A DNA stretch of 64,000 bases, taken from assembly GCA_026393115.1 (NCBI GenBank), contig JAPLAU010000008.1, positions 1-64,000 on the forward strand, given 5' to 3'. A program made the position numbers and the translations under genes. Of the stretch, positions 34,787-46,127 are shown piece by piece. The notes under the pieces were generated by a model. It had not been told where the DNA came from. It did not search any database and saw nothing but the letters and a program-made list of their open reading frames with translations. How positions within the stretch are numbered: the stretch's first letter is position 1; each line of letters starts with the position of its first letter. This stretch comes from Actinomycetota bacterium (GTDB lineage Bacteria > Actinomycetota > Actinomycetes > S36-B12 > CAIYMF01).

Positions 34787-35266
34787 CTACGCCTCTTCGG
34801 CCAAGGTGAGTTCAAGTCCGCCGGAAATCCTGACCGCCAAGTTGTAGAGGAACGCAAAGAGAGTGGCCAGCACTGACAGCAGCACAATTTGAACGGCCGC
34901 CACCACCAGCGTGATTCCCATGACCCTTCCGAGCGATAGCACCGACTTGAGGTCGAACTGCGTGCTACCACTGCCGGCGATGTCGTTAACCGTTCGACTC
35001 AAGGCATCGAACACCGCGAGCTGGTCGAGGATGGACCACAAAATGGCAACGGCGACAAGCAGGATGATCGCGAATGCCAAGGTCAGCATGAACGCGGTCT
35101 TAAGCACGCTCCAGGGGTCAACCCGTGTGACCATAAGGCGGGCGCGGCGCACCGCTGTCGAACGCGGTGCGTCAGCGGCGGACTCACCGGGAGGGACACT
35201 GCCAGTCGAGGCGCCAGCCGCTACCGTCGGCACCCGCCCAGAACCGGTCGACACCTCGGATGTCAC
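34787..35266 (-). CDS. DUF3566 membrane protein downstream of gyrA
   Basis: 159 aa with a Ser/Ala/Gly/Pro-rich N-terminus and the DUF3566 region ([20 protein letters not shown] onward). Two membrane segments (about residues 57-79 and 115-141) flank an outside loop. The family is found directly after gyrA in most Actinobacteria; its function is not settled. Its ATG overlaps the gyrA stop, so expression is tied to gyrase. Confidence 0.92.
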   Translation of the reverse strand: MTSEVSTGSGRVPTVAAGASTGSVPPGESAADAPRSTAVRRARLMVTRVDPWSVLKTAFMLTLAFAIILLVAVAILWSILDQLAVFDALSRTVNDIAGSGSTQFDLKSVLSLGRVMGITLVVAAVQIVLLSVLATLFAFLYNLAVRISGGLELTLAEEA

Positions 35267-37905
35267 TCGGTCTCCCCTCCCGGCTCCACTGTCTCGTCGT
35301 CTGTCTCGTCGTCTGTCTCGTCGTCTGTCTCGTCGTTCGCCTCGTCGTTCGCCACGACATCGGTGCTCTCAACGCCATCGGCGCTGACATCATCGATTTC
35401 GTTGTCCAACTCGTCGTCCAACTCGTCGTCTGACTCCAGTTCGGCCGACGCGCGAGCGACGGCAACCACTGCCTCACCCTCAGGAAGGGCCTGAAGTCGT
35501 ACGCCCATCGTGTCGCGTCCGGTGGCCTTGACCTCGGCGACACGCGTACGAATGACCACGCCGTTCGTTGCGATCGAGAAGATCTCATCGTCGGCGTCAC
35601 AGACCAACGCGCCTACAAGTCCGCCGCGCTCTTCGACCAGACGCATCGCACGAACACCCTGAGTTCCGCGTCCCTTGGCTGCCCACTCGTCAACCGAGGT
35701 GCGCTTTCCGAAACCTCCATCGGTGACCGTGACGAGGAAGGAATCTTCGGTGACAACATCCATCGACAGCAGGTGATCGTCGTCGGTCTTGAATCGCATT
35801 CCGATGACACCGCCGGTAGCGCGACCCATCGGACGCAATGTCGCATCGTTGGCAGTGAAGCGCACCGAATATCCCTTACGCGACACGAGCATGAGGTCGC
35901 TGCTGTCGTCGGCCAATTGGGCGGAAATCAGTTCGTCATCGTCGCGCAAGTTCATGGCGATGATTCCGCCACTGCGGTTGGAATCGAAGTCAGCAAGTCG
36001 AGTCTTCTTGATCATGCCGCCGCGCGTCGCAAGCACCAGGTACGGCGACTGCTGATAATCGCGCAGGTCGAGTACCTGTGCGATGGTTTCGTCGGGCTGG
36101 AACGCCAACAGGTTCGCCACGTGCTGACCACGGGCATCGCGACCGCTATCGGGCAAGTCGTATCCCTTCGCCCGATAGACGCGCCCCTTGTTAGTGAAGA
36201 ACAGAATCCAGTGGTGCGTCGTCGTGACGAAGAAGTGCTCAACCACGTCGTCACCACGAAGAGCCGCACCCTTCACGCCACGACCACCGCGTCGCTGCGC
36301 ACGATACATCTCGGTCGGTGTGCGCTTGGCATATCCACCGTGAGTGATGCTCACTACAACATCGCGCTCTTGAATGAGATCTTCATCGCGCATCTCACCC
36401 TCGTCGGCGACGAAACGTGTACGCCGCTCATCGCCAAAGCGTGCGACGATCTCGGCCAGCTCTTCGCTGACGATCAGACGCTGGCGGGGTTCACTGGCCA
36501 AGATGTCGTTGAAGTCAGCGATGCGTGCCATCAAGTCGTCGTATTCGCTTTGCAATTCACCGCGCTCAAGGGCCGCGAGCTTGCGCAACTGCATGTCGAG
36601 AATGGCGCGCGCTTGAATCTCATCGATCTCAAGCAATTCCTGCAAACGAATCTGCGCATCAGCTGCTGAATCACTCGCGCGAATCAAGGCGATGACTTCA
36701 TCGATGCGGTCAATCGCTGCCAGAAGTCCGCGCAGGATGTGGGCGCGTTCTGCAGCCTTGCGCAAGCGGTATTCGGTGCGACGACGAATGATCTGCAACT
36801 GGTGAGTGATCCAGTGCCGCACAAACGAGTCGAGTGGAAGGGTACGCGGCACTCCGTCGACCAACGCCACCATGTTGGCGCCGAACGTTTCCTGCAACTG
36901 GGTGTGCTTGTAGAGCTGGTTGAGCACCACCTTGGCGACGGCGTCCTTGCGCAGCACGATTTCAAGCCGCATCGTGTCGCCGCTGCTCTGGTCGATGACG
37001 TCTGCGATGCCCGACACCTTGCCGGTGTTGTGCAAGTCGACGATCTTGCTCAGCAGATTGTCGGGGTTGACCTGGTAGGGCAGTTCAGTAACCGCCAAAA
37101 TCGTGCGCCCGCGGTTGTCTTCTTGAACCTCGACGACTGCGCGCATGGTGATGAGGCCGCGTCCGGTGCGATACGCGTCTTCAATTCCGCGGCGACCGGC
37201 GATCAGTGATCCGGTCGGGAAGTCAGGACCCTTGATGCGCTCGAGCAGTGCCTCGAGCAGTTCCTCTCGCGAGGCTTCGGGGTGATCGAGTGACCACTGC
37301 ACGCCCTCGGCCACTTCGCGCAGGTTGTGCGGCGGAATGTTGGTGGCCATACCCACCGCGATGCCGGCGCTGCCGTTGACCAACAGGTTGGGGAATCGCG
37401 CAGGCAGAACCGTCGGCTCTTGGGTACGCCCGTCGTAGTTGGGGGCGAAGTCGACGGTTTCTTCGTCGATGTCACGCACCATTTCCATGGCCAGATGCGC
37501 CAGGCGGCATTCGGTGTAACGCGAGGCAGCGGCACCGTCATTACCCGGCGAGCCGAAGTTTCCTTGACCCTGCACCAAGGGGTAGCGCAAGACCCATGAC
37601 TGGGTCAGGCGCACGAGAGTGTCGTAAATCGCCGAGTCACCATGCGGGTGGTAGTTACCCATGACATCGCCGACAACGCGGGCCGACTTCGAGAAGTTGC
37701 GGTCGGGACGGTATCCGCCGTCGAACATCGCGTAGATCACGCGGCGGTGCACGGGCTTAAGTCCATCGCGCACATCGGGCAACGCGCGACTGACGATGAC
37801 ACTCATCGCGTAGTCGAGGTACGACCTTGCCATTTCGACCTGAAGGTCGATTCCTTCGACTCGGCCACCCGGGCCGAAGTCTTCCATTGTGGTGTCGTCG
37901 CTCAT
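35263..37905 (-). CDS. gyrA: DNA gyrase subunit A
   Basis: 880 aa. The breakage-rejoining core holds Tyr130 (AASRYTECR) and an unaltered quinolone-determining region ([11 protein letters not shown] with Ser91 and Asp95 in the positions of E. coli Ser83 and Asp87). C-terminal beta-pinwheel repeats contain the GyrA-box [10 protein letters not shown]. An unusually long acidic tail of about 60 residues carries repeated DETD and DELD units, encoded by an imperfect 12-bp tandem repeat at about 35283-35345. gyrB lies 14 bp upstream. Confidence 0.98.
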   Translation of the reverse strand: MSDDTTMEDFGPGGRVEGIDLQVEMARSYLDYAMSVIVSRALPDVRDGLKPVHRRVIYAMFDGGYRPDRNFSKSARVVGDVMGNYHPHGDSAIYDTLVRLTQSWVLRYPLVQGQGNFGSPGNDGAAASRYTECRLAHLAMEMVRDIDEETVDFAPNYDGRTQEPTVLPARFPNLLVNGSAGIAVGMATNIPPHNLREVAEGVQWSLDHPEASREELLEALLERIKGPDFPTGSLIAGRRGIEDAYRTGRGLITMRAVVEVQEDNRGRTILAVTELPYQVNPDNLLSKIVDLHNTGKVSGIADVIDQSSGDTMRLEIVLRKDAVAKVVLNQLYKHTQLQETFGANMVALVDGVPRTLPLDSFVRHWITHQLQIIRRRTEYRLRKAAERAHILRGLLAAIDRIDEVIALIRASDSAADAQIRLQELLEIDEIQARAILDMQLRKLAALERGELQSEYDDLMARIADFNDILASEPRQRLIVSEELAEIVARFGDERRTRFVADEGEMRDEDLIQERDVVVSITHGGYAKRTPTEMYRAQRRGGRGVKGAALRGDDVVEHFFVTTTHHWILFFTNKGRVYRAKGYDLPDSGRDARGQHVANLLAFQPDETIAQVLDLRDYQQSPYLVLATRGGMIKKTRLADFDSNRSGGIIAMNLRDDDELISAQLADDSSDLMLVSRKGYSVRFTANDATLRPMGRATGGVIGMRFKTDDDHLLSMDVVTEDSFLVTVTDGGFGKRTSVDEWAAKGRGTQGVRAMRLVEERGGLVGALVCDADDEIFSIATNGVVIRTRVAEVKATGRDTMGVRLQALPEGEAVVAVARASAELESDDELDDELDNEIDDVSADGVESTDVVANDEANDETDDETDDETDDETVEPGGETE

Positions 37906-37919
37906 GTCTGCCCCTCGGC

Positions 37920-39899
37920 TCAGATGTCCAGGAAACGGACGTCGCGCGCGTTGCGCTGGATGAACGACCGGCGACTCTCCACGTCTTCACCCATGAGGGT
38001 CGTGAAAAGTTCATCGGCCATGGCGGCGTCTTCGAGCGTGATCTGCATGAGGACGCGCCGCTGCGGATCGACAGTGGTGTCGCGCAACTCCTCCCAGTTC
38101 ATCTCGCCCAGACCCTTGTAGCGCTGAATCGCTTCTTCCTTAGGCAGTCGCTTGCCCGCTGCCATCCCGGCTTCGACCAAAACGTCGCGTTCGCGATCGG
38201 AGAAGGCGTACTCGGGCTCTTCGCGCGACCACTTGATTTTGAACAACGGAGGCTGGCCGAGATACACGTGGCCGTGCTCAATCAGCGGTCGCATGAAGCG
38301 GAACAACAGCGTCAGCAACAGGGTGCGGATGTGCTGGCCATCGACATCGGCGTCAGCCATCAACACCAACTTGTGGTAGCGCAACTTGTCGACATCAAAC
38401 TCTTCATGCACGCCGGTTCCGAGTGCACTGATCAATGCCTGCACTTCGGTGTTAGCCAACACCTTGTCAATACGCGCCTTCTCGACATTGAGGATTTTTC
38501 CGCGGATGGGCAGAATCGCCTGAGTGGCTGGATTGCGTGCCCGCCGTGCAGATCCACCCGCACTATCGCCCTCAACGATGAACAACTCGCACTCTTCGGG
38601 CTCGCGCGAAGAGCAGTCGATCAACTTTCCGGGAAGGCCGCCGCCACCGAGCAATCCCTTGCGGTTGCGCGCCAGGTCGCGCGCCTTGCGAGCGGCCAGT
38701 CGCGCCAACGCAGCTGACGCCGCCTTGCGCGCAATCTCTTTACCTTCAGCCGGATTCTTTTCGAACCACTCGCCGAGGCGGTCGTTGACGACCTTCTGCA
38801 CGAACGTTTTCGCTTCAGTGTTTCCGAGCTTGGTCTTGGTCTGGCCCTCGAACTGCGGCTCGCGCATCTTCACGCTGACAATCGCCGCCAAACCCTCGCG
38901 CACATCTTCACCGGAAAGATTGGGGTCTTTCTCCTTGAGGATGTTCCAGTCGCGTGCGAACTTGTTGACCAACGTGGTGAGAGCTGAACGGAATCCCTCT
39001 TCGTGAGTTCCACCCTCAGTGGTATTGATCGTGTTGGCGAAGGTGTACACCGACTCGGCGTAACTGTTGTTCCACTGCATGGCAATTTCGACGCTGATGC
39101 CACGTTCGTCGTCTTCGGATTCGAAGTCGATGACCGTGGCGTGCGATGGCCCCCGTCGCGCATTGAGGTGCCGCACAAAGTCTGCGATTCCGCCTTCGTA
39201 GCAGTACACGACGTCAAGTGTTTGCGACGTCGGGTCTTCGTCGGCGCCATCAACTGCATCGTCAGAGCCCGGCGCTACTCGCGGCCGCTCGTCGTGCAAC
39301 TCGATGGTCAGACCCTTGTTGAGGAACGCCATCTCCTGGAAACGTCGTGACAGAGTCTCAAAATCAAAGTGCGTCGTTTCGAAAATCTGGTCGTCAGCCC
39401 AGAACGTGACGGTGGTTCCGGTGATGTCGGTGCTTTCACCCTTGGCCAGAGGTTCGGCGGGAACACCACGCTCGTACCGCTGGCGCCACACGAAATCGTC
39501 ACGGTGGATTTCAACATCGAGTTGCGTCGACAGTGCGTTGACCACAGAGATACCGACACCGTGCAGACCACCGGACACCGAGTAACCGCTTCCACCAAAC
39601 TTGCCCCCCGCGTGCAACACGGTCAGCACCACTTCGACGGCCGGTTTCTTCTCAATCGGGTGCATATCGACCGGAATACCGCGACCGTTGTCGACCACCT
39701 TGACGCCGCCGTCGGCGAGCAGGGTGACCGAGATGGTGTCGCAGTGACCTGCGAGCGCTTCGTCGACGCTGTTGTCGACCACTTCGTAGACCAAGTGGTG
39801 AAGGCCCCGCTCACCGGTTGATCCGATGTACATACCGGGTCGCTTGCGTACGGCGTCGAGACCTTCGAGGACAGTGATGTCGCTGGCGTCGTATGACAC
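37920..39899 (-). CDS. gyrB: DNA gyrase subunit B
   Basis: About 659 aa from GTG 39899 ([20 protein letters not shown]). The family usually starts here; the upstream frame to 40049 lacks conservation features. An AGGAG lies about 12 bases before this GTG, a long spacing. The GHKL ATPase has [15 protein letters not shown] and [10 protein letters not shown]; the TOPRIM domain has [14 protein letters not shown] and [12 protein letters not shown]. Forms A2B2 gyrase with the next gene. Confidence 0.97.
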   Translation of the reverse strand: MSYDASDITVLEGLDAVRKRPGMYIGSTGERGLHHLVYEVVDNSVDEALAGHCDTISVTLLADGGVKVVDNGRGIPVDMHPIEKKPAVEVVLTVLHAGGKFGGSGYSVSGGLHGVGISVVNALSTQLDVEIHRDDFVWRQRYERGVPAEPLAKGESTDITGTTVTFWADDQIFETTHFDFETLSRRFQEMAFLNKGLTIELHDERPRVAPGSDDAVDGADEDPTSQTLDVVYCYEGGIADFVRHLNARRGPSHATVIDFESEDDERGISVEIAMQWNNSYAESVYTFANTINTTEGGTHEEGFRSALTTLVNKFARDWNILKEKDPNLSGEDVREGLAAIVSVKMREPQFEGQTKTKLGNTEAKTFVQKVVNDRLGEWFEKNPAEGKEIARKAASAALARLAARKARDLARNRKGLLGGGGLPGKLIDCSSREPEECELFIVEGDSAGGSARRARNPATQAILPIRGKILNVEKARIDKVLANTEVQALISALGTGVHEEFDVDKLRYHKLVLMADADVDGQHIRTLLLTLLFRFMRPLIEHGHVYLGQPPLFKIKWSREEPEYAFSDRERDVLVEAGMAAGKRLPKEEAIQRYKGLGEMNWEELRDTTVDPQRRVLMQITLEDAAMADELFTTLMGEDVESRRSFIQRNARDVRFLDI

Positions 39900-40189
39900 G
39901 GGTGGCGGATCTCCTCGCGATGGACGGTGCGGTCGGCTCCGGGACGTTAGGCCCGTGCCATTAGTCCCAGACGACAGGTCGGGAACGAACACGCGGGGCC
40001 GAGACCAAGTCCGACCAGTGACCTCCATCCTAACGGGTGACGCAGACATCTCCTACCTCTGTGGACCCCGAGAGGGCCGTGTGGCGGAAATAGGCCATCC
40101 CGTACATGGGTACCCTCACGGGAATCGTCAATCGGGCGATTATGGGCTTTCTAGCCCGTTTGAGACGGCTTCCTACAGTTTCGTCTCGC
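39900..40189. promoter_or_regulatory. gyrB upstream region
   Basis: 290 bp between dciA and gyrB. It should hold the supercoiling-sensitive gyrase promoter. A short hairpin GGGCT(TTCT)AGCCC at 40144-40157 lies just past the dciA stop and may end that transcript. I see no open frame and no clear -10/-35 boxes. Confidence 0.4.
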
Positions 40190-40687
40190 CTAGCCGTAGG
40201 TGTCGCGCGGTCCTCGGCCCGGAACAGTGCGCAGACCCTTGACCCAACTCGGGGCAGCCGGCCCCAGAACAGTCACCGAGGTCACCGTCCCCGGCCCCAA
40301 TTCTTCGCTGAGCCGAGCCATCAATGTGGGCAGGAGCAGGCGCACCTGGGTGGCCCAGGCGGTGGAATCGGTACGCAAGAGCAAGGTGGTCTTCTCAGCG
40401 TCGTAGCCCTCGACCGCGACATGTGCGGCGATGTCGGGGCCGACTATTTCACTCCAGCGCCCGGTCAGGGCACCAACGGCGGCCTGCGGCTTCCAGCCAC
40501 GCTCGGCCAGCACATCCCCGACGGCTTCACCCACCAACACTGGATCGCGGCCAAACCCCGTGCCGCGCGGCGGCGGAGCAGTCGATCGCTTGTTGCTGGG
40601 GCTGGGCGCCGGCCCACCTGACCGAGCGGCCGCACGCGCGCGTTCAAGCGCTGCCTTCGCAGGATCGATCGGGTCAGATGACGCCAT
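40190..40687 (-). CDS. dciA: DUF721 protein, DciA-like helicase loader/operator
   Basis: 165 aa. A low-complexity Ala/Pro/Ser N-terminus is followed by the DUF721 domain (VGDVLAERGWKPQAAVGALT, WSEIVGPDIAAHV, LLLRTDSTAWATQVRLL). DciA proteins act with the DnaB helicase at replication start in bacteria lacking DnaC. The place between recF and gyrB is the standard one in Actinobacteria. Confidence 0.9.
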   Translation of the reverse strand: MASSDPIDPAKAALERARAAARSGGPAPSPSNKRSTAPPPRGTGFGRDPVLVGEAVGDVLAERGWKPQAAVGALTGRWSEIVGPDIAAHVAVEGYDAEKTTLLLRTDSTAWATQVRLLLPTLMARLSEELGPGTVTSVTVLGPAAPSWVKGLRTVPGRGPRDTYG

Positions 40688-40701
40688 GGCTACAGCCTGC
40701 C

Positions 40702-41838
40702 CTACAGGTCTGTCGGTCGGCGAACGGTTCCGGAATCAACCACTCGTTGGCCACCATCAATCACCGCCGGAACATCGGCCGCAACCGCTGCTGTCACCAG
40801 CACCTGTTCTGCCTCGACGACACGTTCTGCCAGGCGCTCGCGCCGGCCCACATCGAGTTCAGCGAACACATCGTCGAGAATCAGCACCGGGTCACCACCA
40901 TCGTCGGCGCGCCTGAGCAACTCATAGGAGCCAAGTCGCAGGGCAAGTGCGCACGACCACGATTCGCCGTGCGAGGCGTATCCCTTAGCGGGGAACCCAC
41001 CCAGCGAAATCAACAGGTCGTCACGATGGGGGCCCACGAGTGTGACTCCGCGAGCCAACTCTTCACGCCGTCGTGTGGCTACCGCGGCCAGAATCAGCGC
41101 GCGTACGTCGTCTCGAGTCAATCCCGGCTCGTCGATTCCTTCCACACTTGAGACGCGCGTCAGGTCGAGGTCACCACCGGTTGGGGCAACCGCGCTGTAG
41201 GCATCGCTGGCAGGAACGACGAGGTCGGCCACGAGGGCCGCTCTGGTAACAATCACCTCGGCGCCCACGGTTGCGAGTTGTTCATCCCACACCGACAGGG
41301 TTCCTTCGATATCGGCTGAACCCCGAGCCTGGCCAGCCGATTTCAATAAAGCGTTGCGCTGCTTAAGAATTCGGTCGTAGTCGGCACACACGCCGGCGAA
41401 ACGTGGCTGCCGCAACGACAGCAACTCATCAAGGAAGCGGCGCCGTTCAGCAGGATCACCCTTGACCAGAGCGAGGTCTTCCGGCGCAAACATGACCGTA
41501 CGAAGAACACCCACCACCTCACGAGCTCGGGTGACAGGCGCGCGATTGAGGCGGGCACGGTTGGCACGGCCTGGCACGATCTCGACTTCGACCAGCACGG
41601 CTCTGCCATCACGTTGAACTTCCACGCGTACGAGTGCCCGGTCAGCGCCACGTCGAACCAGCGCCAGGTCGGCAGACACGCGATGTGAGCTCAACGACGC
41701 GGCATATCCAATTCCTTCAACCAAATTTGTTTTACCCATGCCGTTACGACCCACGAATGTGGTGATGCCTGCATCGAGTTCAACCACCACATCGTCATAC
41801 GATCGGAAGTCGACGAGACCTACTTTGCTGACATACAC
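40702..41838 (-). CDS. recF: DNA replication/repair protein RecF
   Basis: About 378 aa from GTG 41838 ([16 protein letters not shown]). The upstream frame overlaps dnaN and is rejected. Walker A is GRNGMGKTN, the signature region is [14 protein letters not shown], and Walker B is [11 protein letters not shown]. RecF loads RecA at gaps and helps restart forks. It follows dnaN after 25 bp and precedes dciA by 14 bp in one transcript. Confidence 0.95.
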   Translation of the reverse strand: MYVSKVGLVDFRSYDDVVVELDAGITTFVGRNGMGKTNLVEGIGYAASLSSHRVSADLALVRRGADRALVRVEVQRDGRAVLVEVEIVPGRANRARLNRAPVTRAREVVGVLRTVMFAPEDLALVKGDPAERRRFLDELLSLRQPRFAGVCADYDRILKQRNALLKSAGQARGSADIEGTLSVWDEQLATVGAEVIVTRAALVADLVVPASDAYSAVAPTGGDLDLTRVSSVEGIDEPGLTRDDVRALILAAVATRRREELARGVTLVGPHRDDLLISLGGFPAKGYASHGESWSCALALRLGSYELLRRADDGGDPVLILDDVFAELDVGRRERLAERVVEAEQVLVTAAVAADVPAVIDGGQRVVDSGTVRRPTDL

Positions 41839-41863
41839 GCGCTGTGAACTGACCGCAGTACGG

Positions 41864-42991
41864 TCAGCCGACCCGCACGGGCATGAGCAGATAACGGAAT
41901 TCCGGCGACGGATCGGCACCGCGTTCGGCAGCCCCTGCAAGAACCGCGGGCTTGTTCGACACAGTGAAAGCAAACCGAACAACGGGAGCTTCGAGCACCG
42001 ACAATCCGTCGAGGAGGAAGCGGGGGTTGAACGCGATGTCGATGGCCTCCCCGTCAACCGTGGCGTCAAGGGATTCAACGGCCTGAGCATCGTCGCCGCC
42101 ACCGGCAGTCAGTGAAACTTCATCACCGGTGAAGTGAAGGCGAACCGGGGTGTTGCGTTCGGCAACCAACGACACACGCTTAACTGCTTCGACAAGTGCT
42201 GCGGTGTCAACCGATGCCACCGTGTTGCTCTCTGCCGGCAACAGGGTGCGGTACTTCGGAAATTCGCCGCCTAGTAGGCGCGTGGTGGTACTGCGTCCCC
42301 CACCGTGAATTCCGAGTAATCCTTCGTCCTGCCCCGAACCGGCGAGCGCGATGGTGACTGACTCTTGGGCGGCCAACGTTTTGGCGGTGTCAGCCAACAC
42401 TCGGGCTGGCACCAGCGCTGCAGCGTCGATGGACTGACTCTCAGGAACCCACGGCAACTCGCGCACGGCAAGCCGGTAGCGATCTGTTGCCGCCAGGGTA
42501 ATAACCGGACCTGTCATTTCCAGGCGAATACCGGTCAAGAAGCTGATCGTTTCGTCTGAACTTGCTGCCACGGCTACCTGAGCCACAGCCGACGCAAACG
42601 AGGGACCCGCCACCACGCCGGCACTAGTTGGCATCTGAGGCAGTGTCGGGTAGTCATCGACCGACATCGTCGGAAGTGTGAACGTCGAGCGCCCACAGTT
42701 GACGGTGACGCGTGATCCGTCAACCACCACCGTCACCGGTTGGGCTGGCAGGGCTCGCGCGATGTCAGACAACAAACGCCCGGGAACCAGAACCCGACCA
42801 ACCTCATCAACGACCGCTTCAGTTTCAACCCGCCCACTGACTTCATGATCGAAGCTGGACAACACCAGGCCGCCGTCCTGCGCCTCAATGAGCAATCCCG
42901 ACAGCAAAGGCTGGTTGGACCGCGTTGGCAGAGTGCGAGCTGCCCACGCAACGGCGTCGGCTAGTTGGTCACGTTCGACCCGGAACTTCAC
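41864..42991 (-). CDS. dnaN: DNA polymerase III beta sliding clamp
   Basis: 375 aa from GTG 42991 ([20 protein letters not shown]), with GGGAGA five bases upstream. Three clamp domains are recognisable; the C-terminus ends [11 protein letters not shown], a close match to the usual YLLMPVR. It forms the dimeric ring that tethers Pol III. No gnd gene lies between dnaN and recF, unlike some mycobacterial and streptomycete chromosomes. Confidence 0.97.
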   Translation of the reverse strand: MKFRVERDQLADAVAWAARTLPTRSNQPLLSGLLIEAQDGGLVLSSFDHEVSGRVETEAVVDEVGRVLVPGRLLSDIARALPAQPVTVVVDGSRVTVNCGRSTFTLPTMSVDDYPTLPQMPTSAGVVAGPSFASAVAQVAVAASSDETISFLTGIRLEMTGPVITLAATDRYRLAVRELPWVPESQSIDAAALVPARVLADTAKTLAAQESVTIALAGSGQDEGLLGIHGGGRSTTTRLLGGEFPKYRTLLPAESNTVASVDTAALVEAVKRVSLVAERNTPVRLHFTGDEVSLTAGGGDDAQAVESLDATVDGEAIDIAFNPRFLLDGLSVLEAPVVRFAFTVSNKPAVLAGAAERGADPSPEFRYLLMPVRVG

Positions 42992-43340
42992 AAGATCTCC
43001 CTTGAGGGGTGCTGCGCGGTGGAGGAGCCTGTCATTCCCGGTATGCACAGGAAGGGATCCCACTGCTGTGTGGATGTCATTCGATAGTTAAGTGTCATCT
43101 TCGTCTTAGCGCCTGTGGATGCTGTGGATAAGTAACGCGAGGGCAGGTCAGCCAGCGTGTCGCACTCCCCAGACCCTGTGGATAGAGCAGAAGCGATCGG
43201 TGGATGACTGTGGGCAGTGCGGGGGCTTATTGCAGACCCGAGTGGAGGAGTACCCGGTTGTCCACAGACACGGCGTGTAGTGGAGGGAGTGACTGCGAGG
43301 GAATAGCGGTTCATCCACAGACTGCTCCCCATCCTGTGGA
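42992..43340. other. oriC: Origin of replication, dnaA-dnaN intergenic part
   Basis: 349 bp non-coding with a cluster of DnaA boxes. TGTGGATAA at 43123-43131 is exact. Near matches occur at 43069, 43114, 43177 (TGTGGATAG), 43258 (TTGTCCACA), 43311 (TCATCCACA) and 43335 (TGTGGATCA). A relatively AT-rich segment at about 43074-43110 is the best candidate for the unwinding element. Actinobacterial oriC normally lies here. Confidence 0.9.
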
Positions 43341-44801
43341 TCATCCCTGCCGGGCTTGGGAACGGATACGTGAAGTGAGGTCAGCGACCTGGTTGTACAG
43401 GCTGCGTCGCTCGGCCATCAACTGACGAATCTTGCGATCAGCGTGCATGACCGTTGTGTGGTCACGGTTACCGAATTGTTGACCAATCTTGGGTAGTGAA
43501 AGGTCGGTGAGTTCGCGGCAGAGGTACATGGCGATCTGGCGGGCCGTGACCAGGACGCGGGAACGAGAAGACCCACAGAGGTCGTCGATCGTGACGCCGA
43601 AGTACGACGCGGTCTGGGCCATGATGATGGCCGCCGTGATCTCAGGGCCGGTTTGGTCGGGAATGAGATCTTTCAGGACGATTTCAGCCAGCGGAAGGTC
43701 AACGGGCTGCCGGTTGAGGTTGGCGAAGGCCGTGACCCGAATGAGGGCGCCTTCAAGTTCACGAATGTTGGTCGAAATCTTTGAAGCAATGTATTCGAGT
43801 ACCTCGGGAGGCACCGTGAGTCGCTCCTGCAGGGTCTTCTTGCGCAGAATGGCAATACGGGTCTCGAGGTCAGGGGGCTGAACGTCGGTGATCAGGCCCC
43901 ATTCAAACCGTGAGCGCATGCGGTCTTCGAAGTCTTGCAACTGCTTGGGTGGAAGGTCGCTCGTGACGACGATTTGTTTGTTGGCGTTGTGCAGGGTGTT
44001 GAAGGTGTGGAAGAACTCTTCCTGCGTCTGCACCTTGCCGGACAGGAACTGAATGTCGTCGACGAGGAGAACATCAACGTCGCGGTAGCGGCGTTGGAAG
44101 GCCGCCGCTTTGTCGTCACGAATCGAGTTAATGAACTCGTTCGTGAACTCCTCGGAACTGACATAGCGAACCCTGGCGCCGGCATACAAGCTGCGGGTGT
44201 AGTGCCCAATCGCGTGCAACAGGTGGGTTTTACCCAGTCCCGACTCGCCATAAATGAAGAGCGGGTTGTACGCCTTCGCGGGCTGCTCGGCCACGGCCAC
44301 CGCGGCGGCATGGGCGAAGCGGTTGCTCGAACCAATGACGAAGGTGTCGAACACATACTTGGGATTGAGGCGGCTGCCTTCATCTGAACGAGTATCAGGT
44401 GAACCCGTACCTGGTCGGGTGAAGTCCGGACTCAGCGCTTGACCGCCAGTCAGAGGGAAGTCTTCGACCACGGGAGTGGGTTCGGCGTACGTGGCGTCAG
44501 CCAACTCATCGGTGGCATCTTCATCCAGGCTCGGGGCAATCGAGGGATCAACCGTGACGGCGATGCGAATTTCGCGACCCAAAGTCTTAGACAGGGCGGC
44601 GACGACCACGGGCCGGAGGCGAGTTTCGAGGACGTCTTTGGTGAAGTCATTGGGAGCTGCCAACAGGGCGGTGTCTTCGACCAGGCCCAGGGGACGGGTG
44701 AGATTAACGAAGGCGCGATGCTGGGGGGTCATGTCGGTCTCGTTCATCGAGGCAACGGCCTTGGCCCAGAGGTCAGACAGATCAACGATCATTTCGGTCA
44801 T
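43341..44801 (-). CDS. dnaA: Chromosomal replication initiator DnaA
   Basis: 486 aa. Domain I (about 1-90), a variable acidic linker II, the AAA+ domain III with Walker [18 protein letters not shown] and Walker [14 protein letters not shown], and DNA-binding domain IV with the DnaA signature [18 protein letters not shown] 44801 has GGAAGGA about nine bases upstream. It binds the boxes on both sides of its own gene. The initial residues MTEMIVDL leave ATG 44792 as an alternative. Confidence 0.98.
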   Translation of the reverse strand: MTEMIVDLSDLWAKAVASMNETDMTPQHRAFVNLTRPLGLVEDTALLAAPNDFTKDVLETRLRPVVVAALSKTLGREIRIAVTVDPSIAPSLDEDATDELADATYAEPTPVVEDFPLTGGQALSPDFTRPGTGSPDTRSDEGSRLNPKYVFDTFVIGSSNRFAHAAAVAVAEQPAKAYNPLFIYGESGLGKTHLLHAIGHYTRSLYAGARVRYVSSEEFTNEFINSIRDDKAAAFQRRYRDVDVLLVDDIQFLSGKVQTQEEFFHTFNTLHNANKQIVVTSDLPPKQLQDFEDRMRSRFEWGLITDVQPPDLETRIAILRKKTLQERLTVPPEVLEYIASKISTNIRELEGALIRVTAFANLNRQPVDLPLAEIVLKDLIPDQTGPEITAAIIMAQTASYFGVTIDDLCGSSRSRVLVTARQIAMYLCRELTDLSLPKIGQQFGNRDHTTVMHADRKIRQLMAERRSLYNQVADLTSRIRSQARQG

Positions 44802-45243
44802 GCGCTACGTCCTTCCACCAGTCTCCAAGACCAGCCCACGAGGGCCAAGGCCCAGAGGTACAAACCGGACGAACCGCCCATGTCCACATGGTTATCCACA
44901 GGCTGTGGACGATGAACAGCGACCGGGGGAAGACACCAGGGCCACGATCGGGTGACCGTGAACCAGCGATGAACCGGAAGGTTGACACTAGTCGGTGTTT
45001 GGGCCCCCTATCAACCGCTATCCACAGTTGATTCTGAGATTTGCGGCGTGTCGTGCACAAGATCACAGTCAGGTACGCGACGATGAGCGATTACCTATCA
45101 ACCGGTGGTTCAGGGTTCCAGTTTGACCCGGGAGTCGTCGCGATCGTACGGTAGGTAGTCGCGAGCACGCCTAGCGTGCCCACCCAGCAGACCAATCGCT
45201 GGCCGAACGCGTCGGTCAGCACCTAATAGTGGAGTCACAAGAC
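44802..45243. promoter_or_regulatory. dnaA-rpmH intergenic region with DnaA boxes
   Basis: 442 bp between divergent dnaA and rpmH. An exact DnaA box TTATCCACA is at 44892-44900. Weaker boxes are at 44880 (ATGTCCACA), 44904 (TGTGGACGA) and 45018 (CTATCCACA). It should hold the divergent promoters of dnaA and of the rpmH-rnpA operon, with dnaA autoregulation likely. No further gene is seen; short frames on the minus strand are spurious. Confidence 0.75.
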
Positions 45244-45378
45244 GTGAAGCGCACATTCCAGCCCAACAACCGGCGTCGTGCCAAGACGCATGGTTTCCGT
45301 TTGCGCATGCGCACCCGTGCCGGCCGCTCCATCCTGGCCAGTCGCCGGGGCAAGGGCCGCGCGCGCCTCTCGGCTTAA
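45244..45378 (+). CDS. rpmH: 50S ribosomal protein L34
   Basis: 44 aa, GTG start ([20 protein letters not shown], then [20 protein letters not shown]). It is an almost invariant, highly basic ribosomal protein. First gene of the operon leading away from oriC, codirectional with replication; rnpA starts nine bases after its stop. Confidence 0.98.
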   Translation: MKRTFQPNNRRRAKTHGFRLRMRTRAGRSILASRRGKGRARLSA

Positions 45379-45387
45379 CCGGGCATC

Positions 45388-45738
45388 GTGCTCCCGGTCG
45401 CGCGCAGGCTGTCGTCGGGGACGGATATTCGCAACGTCGTTCGGCGTGGTTCTCGCGCGTCCAGCGGACTGGTGACCGTTCACCTCCTGTTGTCGACTTC
45501 CGAGGAAGTTCGACCTGCTCGAGCCGGTGTGGTCGTCGGGCGCAAGGTGGGGAATTCCGTTGTGCGCCATAGGGTTCAGCGCCGGTTACGCCATCTGCTG
45601 ATACCCCATGTCGATCAACTTCCCAGTGGTGCTGCCCTCGTCGTTCGGCCCCAGCCCGCGGCAGCAACCGCCAACAGCAGTGAACTCGGTGGCGATCTCG
45701 CTCGCGCGCTTCGCAAAGTGCAAGGAGGCCAGCGATGA
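45388..45738 (+). CDS. rnpA: Ribonuclease P protein component
   Basis: 116 aa, GTG start. The basic RNase P signature VVVGRKVGNSVVRHRVQRRL is visible at about residues 48-67. With the RNA subunit it matures tRNA 5' ends. It follows rpmH and overlaps yidD by four bases (ATGA). Confidence 0.96.
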   Translation: MLPVARRLSSGTDIRNVVRRGSRASSGLVTVHLLLSTSEEVRPARAGVVVGRKVGNSVVRHRVQRRLRHLLIPHVDQLPSGAALVVRPQPAAATANSSELGGDLARALRKVQGGQR

Positions 45739-46127
45739 GTCGCCTCTGGAATGGAATCTGTGCGACCTACGACCTGCTCTGGGTCCGGGGGCTTGGGAAG
45801 TTACTGGCCATGATCTTGATCGGACCGATCCTTGTGTACCAACGGTTAATCTCCCCCGTGCTACCGCCCTCGTGTAAATATCACCCGAGTTGTTCGCACT
45901 ACGCAGTCGATGCCTTGTGGGTGCACGGACCCTTTAAGGGACTGGCATTGGGCACCGCTCGGCTCGGTCGGTGCAACCCGTGGAGCGGCGGTGGAGTTGA
46001 TCCGGTACCGTCAAGGGGCAAGTGGCTTCCCGACGTCTTTGCTGACGGGCGGCCACGAACCCAACCTGCAAGTCCAACCGTGACGCCCGCGCACTCCACC
46101 GCGCCGACCACCTTCCCGGGAGCCTGA
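45735..46127 (+). CDS. yidD: Membrane protein insertion efficiency factor YidD
   Basis: 130 aa. The family core includes YQRLISPVLPPSCKYHPSCSHYA with the conserved Cys pair, and LGRCNPWSGGGVDPVP. YidD is a small amphipathic protein that aids YidC-dependent insertion. The C-terminal tail of about 35 residues, rich in Pro/Thr, is longer than the family core. It overlaps rnpA and directly abuts yidC. Confidence 0.93.
   Translation: MSRLWNGICATYDLLWVRGLGKLLAMILIGPILVYQRLISPVLPPSCKYHPSCSHYAVDALWVHGPFKGLALGTARLGRCNPWSGGGVDPVPSRGKWLPDVFADGRPRTQPASPTVTPAHSTAPTTFPGA

Noticed and set aside
39900-40049. GyrB start at 40049
   Set aside because: The 50-residue extension is Arg/Pro-rich without similarity to GyrB; the conserved protein begins at GTG 39899.
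41839-42102. Upstream extension of RecF into dnaN
   Set aside because: It overlaps dnaN coding sequence in another frame, and RecF homologues begin near the [14 protein letters not shown] segment.
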